Positions 1 through 6,400 of a stretch of 11,115 nucleotides of DNA are shown here, piece by piece. A program made the position numbers and the translations under genes. Each line of letters starts with the position of its first letter. The first letter of the stretch is position 1. This DNA is from Puniceicoccales bacterium. Its GTDB lineage: Bacteria > Verrucomicrobiota > Verrucomicrobiia > Opitutales > UBA9783. Location: assembly GCA_031260015.1 (NCBI GenBank), contig JAIRKR010000059.1:1-11115 (forward strand), in the 5' to 3' direction. The notes below the pieces were generated by a model. That model made no database searches and was not told the DNA's origin. It saw only the letters and a program-made list of their open reading frames with translations.

Positions 1-556
1 TTGGTAAGCCATCCCAGGTAGCCAAACACGTATCCACGAATGTGAAAGCATTATCTTGAATCATTACCAGGTTAAATCCGAAAACATTGGGTATTTGGTT
101 GACAATGACCATAATGACAACCGCAGTTACGTATCCGGAAATTACGCTGCGTGAAACGTATTGCACCACATTTGCAACGTTAAAAAATGCACTCAAAATT
201 AAGAAACTACCGGTGAGTACCAGAAGCGTGGGTAGAAAAATGGGCATTTTTTCTGTGGATATACCTAACGTTGTAAACGAATTTACGAGGAGTATTGCCG
301 TAACGTTGGTTGGACCTAAGCTGAGAAAATGGGAACCTGCAAATAAGGCAGCCGCAAAGGTAGCTACCGTGGCTCCATACAGTCCATACTCAATGGGCAA
401 GCCTGCAAGTAAAGCGTACGCCATAGCTTGAGGAAAAACAATTAAAGTGACGCTGAGTCCGGCAAATGCATCTTGACGTAATTTTTCAAGATTATACCTG
501 GAAAAATCCTGGCAGATGGGTAATATCTTGAGTCCATTCTTTTTCCACCGCCTCAT
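1..556 (-). CDS. SulP-family anion permease (sulfate/bicarbonate type), N-terminal part
   Basis: The minus strand is open from an ATG at 556 to the window edge, giving 185 codons without a stop; the C-terminal part (rest of the membrane domain and any STAS domain) lies outside. Residues 29-61 carry the SulP signature: DAFAGLSVTLIVFPQAMAYA, then the LAGLPIEYGLYGA stretch, followed by the conserved GPTNVTAI segment at 81-88. Several hydrophobic segments follow, as expected for an inner-membrane anion:proton or anion:sodium symporter. The family is well known for sulfate, bicarbonate or other inorganic and dicarboxylate anions; which one is moved here cannot be read from the fragment. The start was chosen because it gives a normal short cytosolic N-terminus (MRRWKKNGLK) just before the domain. 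No Shine-Dalgarno sequence is visible. The plus-strand open frame across 87-431 is only its antisense shadow. Confidence 0.9.
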   Translation of the reverse strand, partial: MRRWKKNGLKILPICQDFSRYNLEKLRQDAFAGLSVTLIVFPQAMAYALLAGLPIEYGLYGATVATFAAALFAGSHFLSLGPTNVTAILLVNSFTTLGISTEKMPIFLPTLLVLTGSFLILSAFFNVANVVQYVSRSVISGYVTAVVIMVIVNQIPNVFGFNLVMIQDNAFTFVDTCLATWDGLP

Positions 557-662
557 TATATATTTTAAAAATTTCTGCACCCTACAACAAGCAATCTACA
601 ATAGGTAAAAAATCCTACCAATCCTATAAAATGCTTCATGCGTTCTTGTAAGACTTTTTATG

Positions 663-668
663 TATAAT
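663..668 (+). promoter_or_regulatory. Candidate -10 box (TATAAT)
   Basis: A perfect TATAAT hexamer is preceded by TG directly adjacent to it. No good -35 element lies at 16-18 bp; the nearest weak candidates are TTCATG at 635-640 and TTGTAA at 646-651, both badly spaced. It lies about 48 bp before the start of the possible small gene at 716. In an AT-rich gap a single hexamer is weak evidence. Confidence 0.3.
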
Positions 669-715
669 GCAAGTAATAAATGTGAGATTTTCGTACCTGA
701 TAAGATAAAATACAA

Positions 716-880
716 ATGAGGGTAGAAATTCGAAAAAGAGGCAACGTAAGATATGTGATTATGAATACAATATTTTTAGGCATGATGGTAAAATATGCAA
801 TCTATTTTGGTGTAAATATTCAAAAAAATGTTTCGGCACCCGAAAAGAGGTCGGCATTTAAGTCTCTTCCAAAGGTATAA
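716..880 (+). CDS. Possible small membrane peptide (54 aa), unrecognised
   Basis: This open frame of 54 codons starts at an ATG (716) and ends at TAA (878-880). The N-terminus is strongly basic (MRVEIRKRGN), residues about 14-35 form one hydrophobic stretch with few charges, and the C-terminus is basic and polar (KNVSAPEKRS). That layout fits a single-pass small membrane protein. A TATAAT box sits about 48 bp upstream, and a stem-loop followed by five T begins 15 bp after the stop, so the three could form one transcription unit. An internal ATG at 761 would give 39 aa. There is no SD, but neighbouring certain genes lack one too. No family was recognised, and an open frame of this length can occur by chance here. 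Confidence 0.3.
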   Translation: MRVEIRKRGNVRYVIMNTIFLGMMVKYAIYFGVNIQKNVSAPEKRSAFKSLPKV

Positions 881-894
881 ACATTGGGTGAGAG

Positions 895-917
895 ATGTCA
901 CTTGCATGACATTTTTC
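895..917 (+). promoter_or_regulatory. 18-bp inverted repeat with T-tract: weak terminator or hipB operator
   Basis: The stretch ATGTCACTTGCATGACAT (895-912) has two perfect 6-bp arms around a 6-nt centre and runs into a five-T tract (912-916). It could be a weak rho-independent terminator for the small frame ending at 880. Alternatively it could be an operator for the HipB-like repressor, since it lies 20 bp upstream of the best -35 candidate (932) of that gene. Sequence alone does not separate the two readings. Confidence 0.4.
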
Positions 918-931
918 TTAACCTTACTACC

Positions 932-959
932 TTGTAGGACAGTTTTGCGTAAATATTAT
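932..959 (+). promoter_or_regulatory. Candidate promoter of the hipB-like gene
   Basis: TTGTAG (932-937, 3/6 to the -35 consensus) and TATTAT (954-959, 5/6 to the -10 consensus) are separated by 16 bp. Transcription would start near 966, before either candidate start codon of the HTH gene. An alternative TTGACT at 992-997 has AACAAT (1014-1019) 16 bp downstream and would feed the ATG at 1028. Confidence 0.35.
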
Positions 960-1027
960 TACTTTAAAAGATACCGATCGGGAATTTTATCTTGACTTTA
1001 GGGCAGAAATGTAAACAATGTACCACA

Positions 1028-1279
1028 ATGGGAACATTCACAACAAAAACGGAGTATGTTCGTGATGTACAATGTATTGGTCAACTGGTACGCTTGACAA
1101 GAAAAGTGCAACATTTATCTCAGGTTGATTTGGCTGGAATTTCCGGTACGGCAAGACGATTTATCATTGACTTAGAAAAAGGTAAAGAAACGTTACAAGC
1201 GGGTAAAATGTTGAAAGTTTTGGCTGCCCTGGGGTTGGGTGTTCGCATCGATAACCGGTGGAGCTTAAAAAATGGATGA
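1028..1279 (+). CDS. hipB: HipB-like HTH antitoxin / transcriptional repressor
   Basis: This small protein has a Cro/C1-type (XRE) helix-turn-helix. Counted from the ATG at 1028 it has 83 residues; the family pattern is clear in IGQLVRLTRK (17-26), LSQVDLAGISGTARRFIIDL (30-49) and the diagnostic EKGKETLQAGKMLKVLAALGL (50-70). HipB-type proteins bind and neutralise the HipA kinase and repress their own operon by binding palindromic operators. The frame also permits a TTG start at 992, but its extra N-terminal 12 residues are not family-like and overlap a promoter-like TTGACT, so 1028 is preferred. The stop codon overlaps the ATG (1272) of the downstream hipA remnant, the usual hipBA coupling. 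Because hipA is broken, this gene is probably an orphan regulator. No SD sequence is visible. Confidence 0.8.
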   Translation: MGTFTTKTEYVRDVQCIGQLVRLTRKVQHLSQVDLAGISGTARRFIIDLEKGKETLQAGKMLKVLAALGLGVRIDNRWSLKNG

Positions 1280-1584
1280 CCATTTGTATGTTTATCTGCA
1301 TAATATTTTGGCAGGTCAATTAATCCGGTCGAAGATGCAATTATCCTTCCAATACGATGCATCCTATTTGGACTATGATGAGGCGCAACCGATTTCGGCC
1401 GCTTTACCATTACTTTATCCTAAAACGGTTAGATGGACTTTTAAGTAAAATAATTCTTTTGGCAGAATATTTAAGCCGACAATTGGCCGATGGTTATGCA
1501 TCCGACATTTATGCCGAAATTACAAAAGTTATCGAACATCATGTCGCGCAGATTAACGACCGTCTTAACGAAGCTCATGCATAA
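1272..1584 (+). pseudogene. hipA: hipA toxin remnant: N-terminal end plus shifted C-terminal end
   Basis: HipA is a Ser/Thr kinase of about 400-440 aa that phosphorylates GltX in E. coli. Here an ATG at 1272, overlapping the hipB stop, opens a frame whose residues match the HipA N-subdomain 1: LYVYLHNILAGQL (5-17), LSFQYDASYL (24-33) and ISAALPLLYP (41-50). It ends at TAA 1446-1448 after 58 codons. From about 1410 another frame continues to TAA 1582-1584 with a helical, HipA C-terminus-like sequence (IILLAEYLSRQLADGY, then IYAEITKVIEHHV). The whole kinase core, roughly 300 residues with the catalytic loop, is absent, so an internal deletion combined with a frame change is the simplest explanation. 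The N-terminal assignment is firm; the C-terminal assignment is an inference. Neither half could be an active toxin. Confidence 0.7.
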
Positions 1585-1635
1585 TTGCAAATGTATGAGT
1601 CTTCCATTGGTGTGATTCATAAGGGAGTAAAACCG

Positions 1636-1716
1636 ATGGAAAAAGTTGCAGATTCCCCTAAATTTTATGCGGGCTTTCGTATTATTTTTATTGCGGCATG
1701 TGTTACTATTTTGTAA
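1636..1716 (+). CDS. 26-aa hydrophobic peptide or N-terminal stub of a lost membrane protein
   Basis: A short frame opens at ATG 1636 and closes at TAA 1714. It is preceded by GGGAG at 1623-1627, with 8 nt between it and the ATG, the only convincing SD-like motif noticed in this window. The peptide has a polar head (MEKVADSPKFYAGFR) followed by a hydrophobic tail (IIFIAACVTIL). The FYAGFRIIFIAA part resembles the start of MFS transporters whose first helix follows a 'FYYGWRI' type motif, so a truncated transporter gene is possible. It could equally be a leader peptide for the ABC genes that begin 55 bp later, or chance. Confidence 0.25.
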   Translation: MEKVADSPKFYAGFRIIFIAACVTIL

Positions 1717-1770
1717 ATATAAAAAATAGGTTTGACTTCGAAAAGTAAGTGAACGAGCTTCTTATGCCAA

Positions 1771-2838
1771 ATGATCGATATTCGTGTCGAAGGTATTGTA
1801 AAGAAATTTGGCAATGTTATTGCGCTCGACGGAATCAATATCTACGTAGATGCAGGTGAACTTTTTTTCCTTTTGGGACCCAGTGGTTGTGGAAAAACGA
1901 CGCTATTACGTTTGTTAGCCGGGTTTTATACGCCGGATGAGGGTAAAATTTTCTTTGGCGATAAGGAGGTTTCCAATGTGCCGCCTCACAAACGTGAAAC
2001 GGGCATGGTATTTCAGAGTTATGCCCTGTGGCCCCACATGACGGTGGCTCAAAATATTGCTTTTGGGTTGCAGCAAAAAAAATTACCCAAAAAGGAGATT
2101 GAAGAAAAGATTGAGGAGACGCTTATCTCGGTTAAAATGGAGGCGTTTGCCCATCGTAAACCGAATGAACTTTCGGGCGGTCAACAGCAGCGTGTGGCTT
2201 TGGCGCGTGCCCTGGCCGTTCGTCCAAAATGTTTGTTGCTGGATGAGCCTTTATCCAATTTGGATGCGAAACTACGTACGGAAATGCGCACAGAAATTCG
2301 TCGCATTTGTAAAGAATTTCAATTGACAACACTTTACGTGACCCATGATCAAGCGGAAGCTTTGTCAATCGCGGATCGCATTGCTATATTTTCAAAGGGG
2401 CACGTTGAACAAATCGGAAGTCCACTGGAAGTGTACAGAAAACCTCAAAACCAGTTTGTGGCGCATTTTGTAGGAGAAACAAATTTTATTCCCGGTACCA
2501 TTATGCATCAACAGGGGAATGAATTGTTGGTGCGAACTGCGATTGGAGATTACCGCGGCTATTGGCAGGGAAATGAGGAACCTCCACAATCGGGAAGTGT
2601 TGTTTTATCCATACGTCCCGAGGCTTTTAGATTGAAATTTTTTGCTTCCGAAGAGAATTCAACGGATGGAATGATTGGTCGGACGACGTACTATGGCGAA
2701 GTTGCCCATTATGATTTTATAAAAAATGGAGTTACATTACGCATTTCAGAGTTAAACCCAAAGCACATTGAGCACCGTTTACAAAAAGGTCTGTATGCCA
2801 ACGTACTGCCCGAAAATGTTGTTGTCTTACCCAAGTAA
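1771..2838 (+). CDS. fbpC: ABC importer ATP-binding subunit (FbpC/PotA class)
   Basis: This is a complete 355-aa nucleotide-binding subunit that would sit on the cytosolic face and power import. The order of motifs is canonical: Walker A GPSGCGKTT (36-44), Q-loop VFQSYALWPH (Q82), ABC signature LSGGQQQR (134-141), Walker B CLLLDEP (154-160, catalytic E159), D-loop SNLDA, and switch histidine H192 in YVTHDQAEA. Residues from about 235 form the TOBE-type regulatory domain typical of the iron(III), polyamine and 2-aminoethylphosphonate importer group. Length is normal for the family. The ATG at 1771 begins the first beta strand (IDIRVEGIVKKFG), and no longer start is plausible. No SD is visible. 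The binding-protein gene follows after 5 bp, so the two are an operon. The symbol is by analogy; the substrate is not proven. Confidence 0.9.
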   Translation: MIDIRVEGIVKKFGNVIALDGINIYVDAGELFFLLGPSGCGKTTLLRLLAGFYTPDEGKIFFGDKEVSNVPPHKRETGMVFQSYALWPHMTVAQNIAFGLQQKKLPKKEIEEKIEETLISVKMEAFAHRKPNELSGGQQQRVALARALAVRPKCLLLDEPLSNLDAKLRTEMRTEIRRICKEFQLTTLYVTHDQAEALSIADRIAIFSKGHVEQIGSPLEVYRKPQNQFVAHFVGETNFIPGTIMHQQGNELLVRTAIGDYRGYWQGNEEPPQSGSVVLSIRPEAFRLKFFASEENSTDGMIGRTTYYGEVAHYDFIKNGVTLRISELNPKHIEHRLQKGLYANVLPENVVVLPK

Positions 2839-2843
2839 GTCTA

Positions 2844-4475
2844 ATGACTCCCATGAATAAGTCTGCCGTTATTTTTGGCGCTATTGCACTGGTAGTGGGT
2901 CTTCCTATTGCTTTCAAGGAGTCTCACAAAACTTTGGATAAAAAAACCGACGATATCCTCGTTGTTATAACGCCGCACAACGAAGCCATTCGATCTGAAA
3001 TGGAAGCCGGTTTTCAAAAGTGGTACAGGGAAAAAACAGGACGGACGGTCAGCATTGATTGGCGTATACCAGGGAGTACGGGCGAAGTAATTCGGTATGT
3101 GGATTCCGTGTTTGTGAATTCTTTCCGTTTGTATTGGGAAAATGTTTTGCATAAAGTTTGGAATCAGTCGGTCCAGGCCAGTTTTTCCAATCCTTCAATA
3201 GGTATGACCAATGAGGCACGGGCTGCCTTTTTGGCATCCAATGTAGGTTGCGGTGTAGATGTCATTTTTGGAGGAGGTATCATCGAGCATAAGCATGAGG
3301 CGGATATGGGACAATTGGTGGACTCAGGTGTTGTGAAAAAACATCCAGAATGGTTTTGCGATGCGATGATTCCCCATAAATTGGCAGGCGATTGTTTATG
3401 GGACAAAGACGGTCGATGGATCGGTTCTTCGTTATCCAGCTTTGGAATCGTCTACAATGTGGATCGTCTCCTTGATTTACACGTACCCCATCATCCCAAG
3501 CAATGGATGGATTTAACGGATCCCCGATTTTTCAAACAAATTGCAATGGTAGATCCTGTCCAAAGCAGCATTGTCGTCAAATGCTTCGAAATGATGATTC
3601 AACAGCAGATGCAGTTATTGCTTAAGCGGCAATTGGAGGATGTAAAAATCGTAGAACTTTCCAAGGAACAATTGCATTTTGTGTTGAACGAAGGTTGGAT
3701 GCAGGGGTTAAAAATGATTCAAAAAATCATGGCCAATTCCCGTTATTTTACCGATAATTCCGTATCTACCATTTGGGATATTTCTATTGGAAACTGCGCT
3801 GTGGGTGTTATTGTTGATTTTTATGGACGCTATCAAAGAGATATTCTTCGCATGAAATGCCACTCCAGTAGGGTAGATTTTATTATGCCCAAAGGAGGTT
3901 CTGCGGTTTCTCCCGATCCCATCTCTATGTTTCGAGGAGCCCCTCATCCCAAATTAGCTTCCGCTTTTATCGAATACATAGTCTCCGAAGAAGGACAAGA
4001 TCGCATTGGACTCAAAGTCGGCGCTCCGCACGGACCTCAATGGTATCCCTTAAGTCGAACACCTGTTCGTAAAGATTTTTATGTGGATGCCAAGAGACCT
4101 CACATGTTGACACCCGATTTAAATCCGTTCGAATCTTCAGATGATTTCGATTATCATCCCGAATGGACAGCTTCTGGATTTAAGTCCATTCGATTTTTAT
4201 CCAAAGTGCTTTTTATGGATACATACACCGAAATGTCAAAAGCCTGGGAAGCGATCATCGATGCCAAGCGTGCAGGTCGCACAAAGGACGCCGATAAAGC
4301 GTTGGCTATTTTTGAAGATTTGGATACCATATCGTACGATTGGATGTTGGATACTCTGCGACCTTTGCTAAATTCCAAAAGGCCATTGAAGGAGATACAG
4401 CTGTCTACGGAACTTACGTGTAAATTTCGCGAACAGTATTTAAAGGCTTACAAGGTAGCTACTCATGGGCAATAA
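2844..4475 (+). CDS. Large extracellular solute-binding protein of the ABC importer
   Basis: This 543-aa protein is longer than ordinary FbpA-like binding proteins (about 330-350 aa). Residues 8-24 form a hydrophobic segment without a lipobox or a clear cleavage site, acting as an uncleaved anchor or signal peptide. The mature part shows family 1/6 binding-protein features: ILVVITPHNEAIRSEMEAGF (38-57), VDVIFGGG (138-145), GIVYNVDRLL (201-210), WMDLTDPRFF (221-230), and late FIMPKGGSAVSPDP and SAFIEYIVSEEGQ segments. It would capture the substrate in the periplasm and deliver it to the permease. A second ATG at 2853 gives MNKSAVIF and may be the true start. It follows the ATPase gene by 5 bp. 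The C-terminal ~120 residues lie beyond the usual fold and were not recognised. Iron(III) is the likeliest ligand by association only. Confidence 0.85.
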   Translation: MTPMNKSAVIFGAIALVVGLPIAFKESHKTLDKKTDDILVVITPHNEAIRSEMEAGFQKWYREKTGRTVSIDWRIPGSTGEVIRYVDSVFVNSFRLYWENVLHKVWNQSVQASFSNPSIGMTNEARAAFLASNVGCGVDVIFGGGIIEHKHEADMGQLVDSGVVKKHPEWFCDAMIPHKLAGDCLWDKDGRWIGSSLSSFGIVYNVDRLLDLHVPHHPKQWMDLTDPRFFKQIAMVDPVQSSIVVKCFEMMIQQQMQLLLKRQLEDVKIVELSKEQLHFVLNEGWMQGLKMIQKIMANSRYFTDNSVSTIWDISIGNCAVGVIVDFYGRYQRDILRMKCHSSRVDFIMPKGGSAVSPDPISMFRGAPHPKLASAFIEYIVSEEGQDRIGLKVGAPHGPQWYPLSRTPVRKDFYVDAKRPHMLTPDLNPFESSDDFDYHPEWTASGFKSIRFLSKVLFMDTYTEMSKAWEAIIDAKRAGRTKDADKALAIFEDLDTISYDWMLDTLRPLLNSKRPLKEIQLSTELTCKFREQYLKAYKVATHGQ

Positions 4476-4490
4476 TTGCCCGATTTTCTT
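4467..4490 (+). terminator. Stem-loop over the binding-protein stop codon
   Basis: GGGCAATAATTGCCC (4467-4481) is a perfect inverted repeat of 7-bp arms around one base, which in RNA would fold as a 5-bp GC-rich stem with a 5-nt loop. It is followed by GATTTTCTT. It contains the TAA stop (4473-4475), so termination would occur immediately at the gene end. The T-tract is short, so efficiency may be modest. This supports the ATPase-binding protein pair as a closed two-gene unit. Confidence 0.45.
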
Positions 4491-4622
4491 CAAAATCCAT
4501 GTGCAATGTTATGAGTGTGGTTACGCTGTGCGAGAGAATTTTCAAGTGTCGCAAATATTGAACAGGGACAGTAAAATGCAAGCCTTTTACGTGCCTTGAA
4601 ATGAAATGTATGCAATCGCACT

Positions 4623-5852
4623 TTATACGTGTTTACGGTATGCTTTTTCGTAGCACAGAAAAGCAATAATGGAACCTCCAATAAAACATTGGATGCTCAC
4701 GAACGTACTTACCAGTGCATGGGTGCAGTTCAAAATGATTGCAAATATGGCATTAACGCCCACTTGACATATGGAAATAATGGAACTCGCTAAGCCTATC
4801 TCGCACTCGGAAACCGTATTAAGTGCTTTTTCTTGCATGAGAGGCCGAAAAAACGATCCCGCAAAATTGTGTAATAAAATGGGGACCAAGAGGGCAATTT
4901 TAAAACTTCCGCTTGTTTTATTCCAAAACAAAAGGGTTATGATGGCCAGAAAGGCACTCATTTGGCAGTACAGAATTCTGTCGTACAATTTACCTTTAGG
5001 TACGCCCAATATGAGATTTTTAAACAGCAAAGAACACGCAAAGTAAGGAATAATTGGAATAAGTTGGTACATCAATAGGTATTTGAGAGGGATGGCGTAA
5101 TGGTGAACCAATAAACTGAAATAGCTGCCCCATAAAATGTAGCCTGATATGGAAAGGCATGACATGAGGGTGGGCATAAAAAATTGAAAATGAGCGACCG
5201 TACGCTCGCTTTTTGAAGAAGTAAAATTGGATAACTGGATATGCGATTGCAGATTGGGTTGAAACCATGAAAGATAAATGACGACAAGAAGGGTAAAAAT
5301 AAGATACGCCCCAAAGGTCATGCGCCATGAGAATTTGGAAGAGAGTAAGTTACCCATGAGTGGCAAGCAAACGGAGGCCAAAGAAAAAAAAACTTGTTCC
5401 GAAGCAATAAGGGTTGCTCGCCCTTTGTGGCTGAATTTTTTCACTAAAATCACCAATCCCATCACTTGTCCACCGCCTAATCCTAGACCCTGCAGAAAGC
5501 GCGCTACAATAAATGTATCCACCGTCGTAGAACAGGTAGCCAAGCCATGTCCCATAATGGCGATTAACAGTGAGATGAGGAGACATTTTTTAGCACTGCA
5601 ATTGTCGGCCAAAAATCCAAGGAAACAGCGGCACAGAAAAATAGCTGCAAAATAAACGGTTAAGGTAAGTTTTAATTTGTAAGGTTCAGCATGGAAGTCG
5701 TTGTTAATAAACAGAATACATTGATTGTATACGGCGTTGTGGGTTGTGTTTAACGCACAAATAATAAGTAATAGGTAAAACAGTACGGATGTTGTGTGCA
5801 CAAATTCTAAAGAAAAGCATTTTGGTCTTTGCGGATAAAAATGCAATCTCAA
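4623..5852 (-). CDS. MFS transporter, Bcr/CflA drug-efflux-like
   Basis: The product is a 409-aa hydrophobic protein with about 12 membrane segments, the usual size of a DHA1-type major facilitator. The loop between helices 2 and 3 has a degenerate motif A, GFLADNCSAKK (79-89), and helix 4 carries RFLQGLGLGGGQV (118-130), the conserved arginine-bearing segment seen in Bcr/CflA-type proton antiporters. Cargo is unknown; small-molecule export is the family default. The frame starts at TTG 5852; a GTG at 5801 (residue 18) just before the first helix is an equally good start, and no ATG exists near the N-terminus. Both lack an SD. It is transcribed away from infA and converges on the binding-protein gene, and it has no visible partner. 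Plus-strand frames at 4771-5046 and 5278-5655 are its shadows. Confidence 0.8.
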   Translation of the reverse strand: MRLHFYPQRPKCFSLEFVHTTSVLFYLLLIICALNTTHNAVYNQCILFINNDFHAEPYKLKLTLTVYFAAIFLCRCFLGFLADNCSAKKCLLISLLIAIMGHGLATCSTTVDTFIVARFLQGLGLGGGQVMGLVILVKKFSHKGRATLIASEQVFFSLASVCLPLMGNLLSSKFSWRMTFGAYLIFTLLVVIYLSWFQPNLQSHIQLSNFTSSKSERTVAHFQFFMPTLMSCLSISGYILWGSYFSLLVHHYAIPLKYLLMYQLIPIIPYFACSLLFKNLILGVPKGKLYDRILYCQMSAFLAIITLLFWNKTSGSFKIALLVPILLHNFAGSFFRPLMQEKALNTVSECEIGLASSIISICQVGVNAIFAIILNCTHALVSTFVSIQCFIGGSIIAFLCYEKAYRKHV

Positions 5853-5933
5853 AAGCTTATGCGGGCAATAAGTTACCCATAGGTGACGTATTGTATAGCC
5901 ATGGAGTAGCCGTAATGTTTGAAGAATAAAGGC

Positions 5934-5960
5934 TTGACCTTGGGAAATATTTCGGACAAT
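5934..5960 (+). promoter_or_regulatory. Weak candidate promoter of infA
   Basis: TTGACC at 5934-5939 matches the -35 consensus at 5 of 6 after TTGACA. A poor -10, GACAAT (5955-5960, 4/6), follows at a short 15-bp spacing. Similar TTGAC motifs at 992 and 1732 lie before the hipB-like and ATPase genes, also with poor -10 partners. The divergent gap of about 130 bp to the MFS gene must hold both promoters. Confidence 0.25.
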
Positions 5961-5981
5961 AAATGTACTTTCTAAGTATAC

Positions 5982-6257
5982 ATGGAAACATCAATAGAAG
6001 TTGAAGGTACCGTTGTTACCGTATTGCCGGGCACTACATTTCGTGTTAAACTGGACAACGGTCACGAAATTCTAGCGCATATTTCTGGTAAATTAAGGAA
6101 AAATTTTATAAAGATTGGCGTAGGGGATCGTGTAAAAATGGAAATGAGTCCCTACGATTTAAATAAGGCACGCATTTGCTATCGCATGAAACAAAATATG
6201 CCCAATCCGGGCAATCCTCCCAAGCGTAGTTTTGGCCCAAGGCGTAAGACTTCTTAA
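5982..6257 (+). CDS. infA: Translation initiation factor IF-1
   Basis: IF-1 binds the A-site side of the 30S subunit and cooperates with IF-2 and IF-3 in start selection. The protein has 91 residues; the S1/OB-fold covers 4-70, with the family core LPGTTFRVKLDNGHEILAHI (15-34), SGKLRKNFIKIGVGDRV (35-51) and EMSPYDLNKARICYR (54-68). Ordinary IF-1 stops near residue 72; here a basic, proline- and glycine-rich tail (71-91, including NPGNPPKRSFGPRRKTS) is added. The tail is in frame without any junction signal, so it is a real extension. The ATG at 5982 gives the expected N-terminus METSIEVEG. No SD is present. It stands alone, not in a ribosomal protein operon. Confidence 0.95.
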   Translation: METSIEVEGTVVTVLPGTTFRVKLDNGHEILAHISGKLRKNFIKIGVGDRVKMEMSPYDLNKARICYRMKQNMPNPGNPPKRSFGPRRKTS

Positions 6258-6274
6258 GTGCTTTACGGAATGCA

Positions 6275-6292
6275 AAGTAATTACTTATGCAT
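6275..6292. promoter_or_regulatory. Palindrome downstream of infA
   Basis: AAGTAATTACTT (6275-6286) is a perfect 12-bp palindrome, flanked by ATGCA (6270-6274) and TGCAT (6288-6292) which also pair if A6287 is bulged. There is no T-run on either side, so it is not a standard terminator. It lies 18 bp after infA and about 110 bp before the exported-protein start, where an operator would fit. Confidence 0.3.
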
Positions 6293-6400
6293 ACGTTGAA
6301 ATGTAGCGGTTAAGAAGGGTGAATACTCAACTAACGATGATTGATTTATCTTTCAGTATTGCCTTTACACACTACCCATAGATTATTAAAATTTTCACGT

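Larger units (their letters stand above)
557..991. other. Intergenic region between the SulP and hipB-like genes
   Basis: This roughly 435-bp AT-rich gap separates the minus-strand permease from the plus-strand hipB-like gene, so it must hold divergent promoters. It contains a consensus TATAAT at 663-668, a possible 54-codon gene at 716-880, an 18-bp inverted repeat at 895-912 followed by five T, and a promoter-like pair at 932-959. No tRNA or known riboswitch was recognised. Confidence 0.6.

Noticed and set aside
87..431. 114-codon plus-strand frame
   Set aside because: It is antisense to the SulP permease, whose minus-strand translation has clear family motifs.
1732..1766. TTGACT at 1732 as promoter of the ATPase gene
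   Set aside because: No -10-like hexamer lies at 15-19 bp spacing; the -35 match alone is not enough.
5278..5655. 125-codon plus-strand frame
   Set aside because: It is antisense to the MFS transporter and has no recognisable features beyond being open.
6270..6292. Intrinsic terminator after infA
   Set aside because: The palindrome is AT-rich and lacks a T-run on either strand; listed only as a dyad.
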